DNA from: Azoarcus sp.
Lineage (GTDB): Bacteria; Pseudomonadota; Gammaproteobacteria; Burkholderiales; Rhodocyclaceae
Assembly (NCBI GenBank): GCA_031285365.1
Contig: JAITWP010000270.1
Span: forward strand, 1-5,368
Reading direction: 5' to 3'
Length of the DNA: 5,368 nucleotides
The notes under the pieces were generated by a model. That model had not been told where the DNA came from and did no database searches. It saw only the letters and a list, made by a program, of their open reading frames with translations. The position numbers and the translations under genes are program-made. Shown piece by piece: positions 1 through 4,133 of the stretch (positions are counted from its first letter, which is position 1; the number at the start of each line of letters is the position of its first letter).

Positions 1-907
1 AGGGCAGCAGGGCACGCAGACGATCCAGCGTGGTGCGCGGCATGTGCCCGCCGGTATTGGCGAAGTAGCGCAGGTGCTCGTTGATTGTTGCAGGCCACGT
101 GAGTTGCGCGAGTTGTATCCAGAGCGGCGGCACGGCGGTCAGTCCGGTCACGCGCTCGCGTTCCATCGCTTTCAGCACATCGCGCGGCAGCAGGTAGTTG
201 AGCAGCACTGCCCGCGCGCCCACGGCAAAGGCCGTGGTCAACTGCGAGAAACCGGCGTCGAACGATAGCGGCAGCGCCACGAGCAATACATCATCGGCGC
301 GGTTTTCGAGGTAATGGGCAACGCTTTGCGCTCCGGCAACCATATTGCGATGGGATAGCACTACTCCCTTGGGAAGCCCTGTGCTGCCCGAGGTGTAGAG
401 AATCGCTGTCATGTCGGCGTCGATGACACGATGGCCGCAGGCTTTTGGCGCCAATGCCAGCATTTCGTTCCATCCGTGTGTGGCAAACGTGCGGGCGGTT
501 GGTGTGGTTTCTGGCGTGCCGGTCAGTACCAGATGGCGTAGATCGGGGCAGGTGGCGAGTGCCTGAGCAAGTCCAATAGAACGTTCCGGGCTGGTGACGA
601 GGACGCATGCGCCGCTGTCGCGCAGGATGTGGGCGACCTGTGCAGGTTTGAGGGCAGGATTGACCGGCACGAACACTCCGCCTGCCGCTGCTGCGCCAAA
701 ACAGGCGATGACGGCTTCAAACCGCTTGTCGAGCCAGACTGCAACCCGTTCGCCCCGGGCAAGACCCAGGCGGACGAGTCCGCCCGCGAAGGCATCGACG
801 GCGGTGACAAGCCCCTGGTAATCCAGGGAGGCGCCCCCCGCGCGCAGAGCGACGGCCTCGGGCGTTCGCGCAGCGGAGGAGCGAATCAGATGGTGAAGAA
901 GGGTCAC
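1..907 (-). CDS. Acyl-CoA ligase (AMP-forming), exosortase A system-associated type, N-terminal part
   Basis: Member of the ANL (acyl-CoA synthetase/NRPS adenylation) superfamily, which activates a carboxylate with ATP to an acyl-adenylate and passes it to a thiol (CoA or a carrier protein). The visible 302 residues contain the ATP-binding P-loop YTSGSTGLPKG at residues 171-181, the upstream segment GGVFVPVNPALKPAQVAHIL near 77-95, and the A5-like region YFANTGGHMP near 281-290. Family members are about 500-540 residues, so the C-terminal 40 percent, including the catalytic-lysine subdomain, lies beyond the left edge. The GTG start at 907 gives the N-terminus MTLLHHLIRS. No ATG or GTG precedes it nearby in frame, but no clear Shine-Dalgarno is seen either. 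From memory, the overall pattern fits the ligase family found beside exosortase A genes; the adjacent divergent ACP supports this. The substrate cannot be read from this fragment. Confidence is high for the superfamily and moderate for the exosortase subfamily. Confidence 0.9.
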   Translation of the reverse strand, partial: MTLLHHLIRSSAARTPEAVALRAGGASLDYQGLVTAVDAFAGGLVRLGLARGERVAVWLDKRFEAVIACFGAAAAGGVFVPVNPALKPAQVAHILRDSGACVLVTSPERSIGLAQALATCPDLRHLVLTGTPETTPTARTFATHGWNEMLALAPKACGHRVIDADMTAILYTSGSTGLPKGVVLSHRNMVAGAQSVAHYLENRADDVLLVALPLSFDAGFSQLTTAFAVGARAVLLNYLLPRDVLKAMERERVTGLTAVPPLWIQLAQLTWPATINEHLRYFANTGGHMPRTTLDRLRALLP

Positions 908-909
908 GG

Positions 910-937
910 TTGAACTGTAAGAAAGACTGCCTATAAT
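910..937 (+). promoter_or_regulatory. Sigma70-like promoter for the acyl carrier protein gene
   Basis: A perfect -10 hexamer TATAAT (932-937) sits 16 bp after TTGAAC (910-915), which matches the -35 consensus at the first four positions. Transcription would begin near 944 and give a leader of about 60 nt before the ACP start. The -35 box begins three bases outside the divergent ligase start codon, so the two genes share this control region. This is inferred from the motifs only. Confidence 0.6.
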
Positions 938-938
938 A
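933..938 (-). promoter_or_regulatory. Possible -10 box for the divergent ligase gene
   Basis: The core CTATAATAG (931-939) is nearly its own reverse complement, so the minus strand reads TATTAT (5 of 6 to consensus). A start near 927-928 would leave a leader of about 20 nt before the GTG at 907. No good -35 hexamer is present at 16-18 bp on this strand, so the call is weak; an activator-dependent promoter or one further upstream is possible. Confidence 0.25.
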
Positions 939-942
939 GCGG

Positions 943-960
943 CCCGTCCTTACGGATGGG
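943..960 (+). other. 5'-leader stem-loop of the ACP transcript
   Basis: CCCGTCC (943-949) pairs with GGATGGG (954-960) around the loop TTAC: seven pairs including one G-U. It begins at the predicted transcription start, so it would cap the mRNA 5' end. Such hairpins commonly protect against 5'-end-dependent decay. No U-run follows, so it is not an intrinsic terminator. Confidence 0.4.
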
Positions 961-993
961 TGTCCCTTTGTGGGGGGTAGAGTACAGTGTATC

Positions 994-997
994 GGAG
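994..997 (+). promoter_or_regulatory. Shine-Dalgarno of the ACP gene (decides the TTG start)
   Basis: GGAG is seven bases upstream of TTG at 1005. An in-frame TGA (999-1001) lies just before that codon, so translation cannot begin further upstream. The next in-frame candidates (TTG 1026, GTG 1047) lack a comparably placed GGAG. Confidence 0.6.
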
Positions 998-1001
998 TTG
1001 A

Positions 1002-1029
1002 AAATTGACAGATTTCAATTTCAAATTGA
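1002..1029 (+). repeat. AAATTGA repeat cluster over the ACP start codon
   Basis: Three copies of AAATTGA occur: direct at 1002-1008, inverted at 1015-1021, and direct at 1023-1029. The last two form a 15-bp palindrome with arms TCAATTT and AAATTGA around a single C. The two direct copies extend to AAATTGAC and are 21 bp apart. In RNA, 998-1008 can also pair with 1015-1024 (about 10 pairs with one bulged A), enclosing the TTG start codon. This is either an operator-like site or a translation-controlling hairpin; it could also be chance in an AT-rich N-terminal coding segment. Confidence 0.45.
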
Positions 1030-1277
1030 CGAATATCAGACAAGAAGTGTTGGCAATCGTTGACGAAGCCTTGGGCCTGGGAGGGAGGGCGCTAGCGTTC
1101 CGGCCCGATACCCCGCTTCTGGGAGCGCTGCCCGAACTGGATTCGATGGCAGTCGTGGGCGTGCTGAACCTGTTCGAGGAACACTTCGGCTTCATTATCG
1201 GTGACGATGAAATCGACGGCGCCACCTTTGCGACCGTGGAGACGCTGCTGGCGTTCGTGGAGAGCAAGCTGGGCTGA
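1005..1277 (+). CDS. Acyl carrier protein, stand-alone, divergent to the ligase (exosortase-locus type)
   Basis: A 90-residue carrier protein with the usual single-domain ACP length. The prosthetic-group motif is ELDSM, with Ser47 as the expected 4'-phosphopantetheine attachment site at the start of helix 2. It is followed by helix-2-like AVVGVLNLFEEHFGF and the acidic segment GDDEIDGATFATVETLLAFVE near residues 67-87, typical of helix 3 and the C-terminal helix. The start is TTG at 1005, supported by GGAG seven bases upstream and an in-frame stop just before it. The divergent adenylating ligase is its likely partner, loading an acyl or aminoacyl group onto Ser47. It differs in sequence from the fatty-acid AcpP (no DSLDTVE motif), which argues for a specialised rather than housekeeping ACP. 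The acyl group and the acceptor are unknown. Confidence 0.88.
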   Translation: MTDFNFKLTNIRQEVLAIVDEALGLGGRALAFRPDTPLLGALPELDSMAVVGVLNLFEEHFGFIIGDDEIDGATFATVETLLAFVESKLG

Positions 1278-1278
1278 A

Positions 1279-1309
1279 GGCTCCCCTGAGCCGAATCGGG
1301 GAATCCCCG
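1279..1309 (+). terminator. Tandem GC-rich hairpins after the ACP gene
   Basis: Two hairpins stand back to back: GGCTC/GAGCC around CCCT (1279-1292) and CGGGG/CCCCG around AAT (1297-1309). They begin two bases after the ACP stop codon. No T-run follows directly, so this is at best a weak or factor-assisted terminator, or a 3'-end decay barrier between convergent transcripts. Confidence 0.35.
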
Positions 1310-1334
1310 CAAGATTGACGGGACGACCTAGAGT

Positions 1335-1366
1335 TTATGTTGCAAGTTATTGTTTTTATAACATAA
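1335..1366. repeat. AT-rich inverted repeat 3' of tRNA-Ser
   Basis: TTATGTT (1335-1341) and AACATAA (1360-1366) form a perfect 7-bp inverted repeat. Nested within is GTTAT/ATAAC around TGTTTTT (1346-1362), and ATAAC is then repeated at 1363-1367. It immediately follows the tRNA 3' end. It may act in 3'-trailer processing or termination, but neither strand has the classic GC-stem plus U-run. Base composition is strikingly AT-rich compared with the flanks. Confidence 0.35.
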
Positions 1367-1367
1367 C

Positions 1368-1458
1368 TGGCGGAGAGGGCGGGATTCGAACCCGCGTTAG
1401 GGTATTACCCTAAACACGCTTTCCAGGCGTGCGACTTAAACCACTCATCCACCTCTCC
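1368..1458 (-). tRNA. tRNA-Ser (anticodon GGA)
   Basis: The 91-nt gene folds as a class II tRNA. The acceptor stem is GGAGAGG with CCTCTCC, followed by the G discriminator typical of tRNA-Ser and an encoded CCA (1368-1370). The anticodon stem is CACGC/GCGTG with loop CTGGAAA, so the anticodon is GGA (1422-1424 on the plus strand as TCC). It decodes UCC and UCU. The long variable arm TTAGGGT-AAT-ACCCTAA is the serine identity element recognised by seryl-tRNA synthetase. The T arm is GCGGG-TTCGAAT-CCCGC. The gene converges on the ACP gene and diverges from pyrG. All stems are intact, so it should be functional. Confidence 0.97.
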
Positions 1459-1543
1459 GTGGAAGGGGTTGCATTCTATCGACTTCGGACAAAGAGGGGA
1501 AGCGTAGCGTTAGGGTAGGGTAGGCATAAGCGGCGGAGAGGTG
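1450..1543. repeat. 10-bp inverted repeat linking the tRNA 5' end and the pyrG spacer
   Basis: CACCTCTCCG (1450-1459, the 5' end of the tRNA gene plus one flanking base) is exactly inverted as CGGAGAGGTG at 1534-1543. The same spacer word also matches, in direct orientation, the tRNA 3' end on the plus strand (GGCGGAGAGG at 1369-1378 and 1532-1541). Between the arms lie the tRNA promoter and a short TAGGG iteration (1511-1524). The role is unknown; a decayed tRNA copy or chance are both possible. Confidence 0.4.
1473..1478 (-). promoter_or_regulatory. Probable -10 box of the tRNA-Ser promoter
   Basis: On the minus strand TAGAAT (5 of 6 to consensus) lies 14 bp before the mature tRNA 5' end, giving a start near 1466 and a leader of about 8 nt. 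The C-rich stretch between the box and the start resembles the GC discriminators of stringently controlled stable-RNA promoters. The -35 region (TTCCCC, about 17 bp away) is a poor match. Confidence 0.4.
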
Positions 1544-1571
1544 ACCGCGAGGGGTGGGAATCGGTTACCAT

Positions 1572-1577
1572 TACAAT
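1572..1577 (+). promoter_or_regulatory. Candidate -10 box upstream of pyrG
   Basis: TACAAT (5 of 6 to consensus) lies 19 bases before the pyrG ATG. No recognisable -35 box is found at 16-18 bp, where the sequence is G-rich, so support is poor. The 138-bp spacer 1459-1596 is nonetheless the only place in the window for a promoter driving pyrG, because the tRNA upstream is on the other strand. Confidence 0.22.
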
Positions 1578-1596
1578 TTCCGGCAGCACAATTCCC

Positions 1597-3234
1597 ATGA
1601 CAAAGTACGTCTTCGTTACTGGCGGTGTCGTTTCCTCACTAGGCAAAGGCATCGCGGCGGCTTCGCTTGGAGCCATTCTGGAGTCGCGCGGTATCTGCGT
1701 GACACATCTCAAGCTCGATCCCTACATCAACGTCGATCCGGGCACGATGTCCCCCCTCCAGCACGGAGAGGTGTTCGTGACCGAAGATGGCGCAGAAACC
1801 GATCTCGACCTCGGGCACTACGAGCGATTTTCCAGCACCAAAATGACCCGGCGAAATAATTTCACCGCGGGTCAGATATATGACGCTGTACTCAGAAAGG
1901 AGCGGCGCGGCGAGTACCTGGGTCGAACCGTGCAGGTCATTCCGCATATCACCGACGAGATCAAGAAAAAGGTCAAGGCCGGGGCCGAAGGTGCCGAGGT
2001 GGCTATCGTCGAGGTCGGCGGAACAGTGGGCGATATCGAGTCCCTGCCTTTTCTGGAAGCCATCCGCCAGATGGGTATAGAAGAAGGGCGCAACAATACG
2101 TGCTACATCCATCTCACGTTGCTGCCGTACATTCCGACGGCAGGAGAACTGAAAACCAAACCGACACAGCATTCGGTAAAAGAACTGCGCGAAATCGGCA
2201 TCCAGCCGGATATTCTGCTCTGCCGCGCCGATCGCAGCATTCCCGTCGAGGAGCGGGGCAAGATCGCGCTGTTCTGCAACGTGATGCCGGAGGCGGTGAT
2301 CGAGTGCCTGGACTCAGACTCGATCTACAAGATTCCAGGCATGTTGCACGGACAGATGCTCGACGAGATCGTCTGTCACAAGCTTGCCATCCTGGCTCGT
2401 GCGGCGGATCTGTCGACCTGGAACAGACTGACCGACGCGCTGGAGCATCCAAAAACGACGGTAAACATTGGATTCGTCGGCAAGTATGTCGACCTGATCG
2501 ATTCTTACAAGTCGCTGGTCGAGGCGTTCGTTCATGCCGGAATGCATACCGCGGCGAAGGTGAATATCCATTATTTCGACTCCGAAGACATCGAGCGGGA
2601 CGGCTGCGGGACGCTTGAAGAGATGGATGCTCTCCTGGTTCCGGGCGGCTTCGACAAGCGCGGCACGGAAGGGATGATTGCCGCAATCCATTATGCACGC
2701 ACACAAGGGTTGCCATTTCTCGGTATCTGCCTGGGGATGCAGCTTGCGGTTATCGAGTATGCGAGAAACGAAGCGGGATTGGCCGGTGCGCACAGCACGG
2801 AACTCGATCCTGCGACACCCTATCCAGTCGTGGCCCTGATTACCGAGTGGGTCGACCGCGAGGGCAGGGTGGAATGCCGCGACGAACGTTCCGGGCTTGG
2901 CGGCACGATGCGCCTGGGGGCGCAACGTTGTCCAACCCTGCCGGGCTCCCTGGTGGAGAGTATCTACGGACAGGAAATCAACGAGCGCCATCGCCATCGC
3001 TACGAAGTCAATAACTTCTACGTGCCCAGGCTGGAAGCCGCCGGTCTGACGATCTCGGCGCGCATGCAGAACGGAAATCTGCCTGAGGTGATGGAATTGC
3101 CAAAAGATCGGCACCCGTGGTTCCTCGGCGTGCAGTTTCATCCGGAATTCACATCCAACCCGCGCACCGGGCATCCGCTGTTCATCGCGTACGTGCAGGC
3201 CGCACTGGCGCACCGGGCGGCGAAAGGGGCGTGA
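1597..3234 (+). CDS. pyrG: CTP synthase (glutamine hydrolysing)
   Basis: Cytosolic enzyme that converts UTP to CTP using ATP and glutamine-derived ammonia, the last step of de novo pyrimidine nucleotide synthesis. At 545 residues it has the usual full length. The N-terminal amidoligase domain (about 1-267) carries the nucleotide-binding GGVVSSLGKG (9-18), KLDPYINVDPGTMSP (39-53), the Mg-binding candidates Asp71 and Glu139, and VGGTVGDIES (140-149). The C-terminal class I glutamine amidotransferase domain (about 290-540) has the oxyanion-hole region VPGGFDKRG (348-356), nucleophile Cys378 in GICLGMQ, and His515/Glu517 in QFHPEF. All key residues are present. The ATG at 1597 matches the family N-terminus MTKYVFVTGG, though its Shine-Dalgarno is weak. 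It heads the pyrG-kdsA-eno run; CTP is also the co-substrate for activating KDO, the sugar made downstream of KdsA. Confidence 0.98.
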   Translation: MTKYVFVTGGVVSSLGKGIAAASLGAILESRGICVTHLKLDPYINVDPGTMSPLQHGEVFVTEDGAETDLDLGHYERFSSTKMTRRNNFTAGQIYDAVLRKERRGEYLGRTVQVIPHITDEIKKKVKAGAEGAEVAIVEVGGTVGDIESLPFLEAIRQMGIEEGRNNTCYIHLTLLPYIPTAGELKTKPTQHSVKELREIGIQPDILLCRADRSIPVEERGKIALFCNVMPEAVIECLDSDSIYKIPGMLHGQMLDEIVCHKLAILARAADLSTWNRLTDALEHPKTTVNIGFVGKYVDLIDSYKSLVEAFVHAGMHTAAKVNIHYFDSEDIERDGCGTLEEMDALLVPGGFDKRGTEGMIAAIHYARTQGLPFLGICLGMQLAVIEYARNEAGLAGAHSTELDPATPYPVVALITEWVDREGRVECRDERSGLGGTMRLGAQRCPTLPGSLVESIYGQEINERHRHRYEVNNFYVPRLEAAGLTISARMQNGNLPEVMELPKDRHPWFLGVQFHPEFTSNPRTGHPLFIAYVQAALAHRAAKGA

Positions 3235-3239
3235 TGGCG

Positions 3240-4070
3240 ATGAATCTTTGCGGCTTTGAGGCTGGATTCGATCAACCGCTATTTGTCATCGCGGGGCCAT
3301 GCGTGGCCGAGTCCAGCCAGTTGTGCCTGGACGTGGCCGGGCGGATGAAGGAAATCTGCGCGGAACTCAGCATTCCGTACATCTTCAAGGCATCCTACGA
3401 CAAGGCTAATCGCAGTTCTGGCACGAGTTTTCGCGGGCATGGCATCGAAGCCGGCCTGAAAATCCTGACCGAAGTGCGCTCGCAGATTGGCGTGCCGGTG
3501 CTTACGGATGTGCACACCGAGGCCGAAGTGACCGAGGTGGCAGCGGTGGTTGATGTGTTGCAGACTCCGGCGTTTCTTTGCAGGCAGACGGATTTCATCC
3601 ACGCGGTGGCCTCTTGCGGCAAGCCGGTTAACATCAAGAAAGGACAGTTCCTCGCGCCCGGCGACATGAAAAATGTTGTTGCCAAAGCACGCGAGGCCAA
3701 CGGCGGCGCAGACAACATTATGGTATGCGAACGTGGGGTGTCGTTCGGTTACAACAACCTCATCTCCGACATGCGTTCGCTGGCGATTTTGCGCGAAACA
3801 GGCTGTCCGGTGGTGTTCGATGCCACGCATTCAGTGCAGTTACCCGGCGGGCAGGGGACAGCCTCCGGAGGACAGCGCGAGTTCGTGCCCGTGCTCGCAC
3901 GAGCGGCGGTGGCAGTAGGAATCGCGGGAATTTTCCTGGAGACACACCCGAATCCCGAGAAGGCGCTCTCTGACGGACCGAACAGTTGGCCTCTCGACCA
4001 GATGGGGGTGTTGCTGGCAACATTGAGGGAATTCGACCGGATTGCAAAATCTATCGCGCTCCAGGGCTAA
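3240..4070 (+). CDS. kdsA: 3-deoxy-8-phosphooctulonate synthase (KDO-8-P synthase), metal-dependent class
   Basis: Condenses phosphoenolpyruvate with arabinose 5-phosphate to KDO 8-phosphate, the committed step to KDO of the LPS inner core; cytosolic TIM barrel. The 276 residues include FKASYDKANRSSGTSFRG (49-66), FLCRQTDF (112-119), NIKKGQFLAPGDMKNVV (131-147), FGYNNL (169-174) and DATHSVQLPGG (194-204). Cys21 in IAGPC, His197, Glu234 and Asp245 match in spacing the metal ligands Cys11, His185, Glu222 and Asp233 of the Aquifex enzyme. This marks the metal-dependent class, not the E. coli type with Asn in place of Cys. Start choice: ATG 3240 gives the family-like MNLCGF and is 10 bases from AGGGG (3225-3229). 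ATG 3234, which overlaps the pyrG stop by one base, is the alternative and adds Met-Ala. Either start places it within the same operon as pyrG, likely translationally coupled. Confidence 0.96.
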   Translation: MNLCGFEAGFDQPLFVIAGPCVAESSQLCLDVAGRMKEICAELSIPYIFKASYDKANRSSGTSFRGHGIEAGLKILTEVRSQIGVPVLTDVHTEAEVTEVAAVVDVLQTPAFLCRQTDFIHAVASCGKPVNIKKGQFLAPGDMKNVVAKAREANGGADNIMVCERGVSFGYNNLISDMRSLAILRETGCPVVFDATHSVQLPGGQGTASGGQREFVPVLARAAVAVGIAGIFLETHPNPEKALSDGPNSWPLDQMGVLLATLREFDRIAKSIALQG

Positions 4071-4072
4071 AA

Positions 4073-4091
4073 GGCATCCGGCATCGGCATC
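4073..4091 (+). repeat. GGCATC triplicate in the kdsA-eno spacer
   Basis: Three copies of GGCATC (4073-4078, 4080-4085, 4086-4091) lie immediately after the kdsA stop, the first separated by one extra C. The rest of the 63-bp spacer is CA-rich, with no hairpin terminator and no convincing promoter, consistent with read-through into eno. Confidence 0.5.
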
Positions 4092-4123
4092 ACAGTCAAT
4101 CTATCCATAAAACCAGAACCAGC

Positions 4124-4127
4124 AGGA
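4124..4127 (+). promoter_or_regulatory. Shine-Dalgarno of eno
   Basis: AGGA with six bases to the ATG at 4134. This is the clearest ribosome-binding site of the three operon genes and fits a highly translated glycolytic enzyme. Confidence 0.6.
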
Positions 4128-4133
4128 ACCGAT

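Noticed and set aside
594..913. Plus-strand frames opposite the ligase gene
   Set aside because: They are antisense to a well-matched ANL-family coding frame and show no family features of their own.
983..991. TACAGTGTA palindrome in the ACP leader as an operator
   Set aside because: Arms of only four bases are too short to separate from chance, and it matches no regulator site I can name.
1005..1036. TTGACA at 1005-1010 and TTGACG at 1026-1031 as promoter -35 boxes
   Set aside because: No acceptable -10 hexamer lies 16-18 bp downstream of either, and the first one is the ACP start codon with a good ribosome-binding site.
1201..1413. A 70-codon plus-strand frame running from the ACP gene into the tRNA
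   Set aside because: It overlaps the ACP in another frame and ends inside the tRNA-Ser antisense strand. Its C-terminal peptide GEGGIRTR is the well-known spurious translation of a tRNA gene.
2314..3213. A 299-codon open frame on the minus strand opposite pyrG
   Set aside because: Shadow of the pyrG reading frame; no domain recognised, and pyrG is complete.
3117..3239. Upstream in-frame extension of kdsA into pyrG
   Set aside because: The extension overlaps the end of the PyrG glutaminase domain and does not resemble any KdsA N-terminus. Starts at 3234 or 3240 fit the family length.
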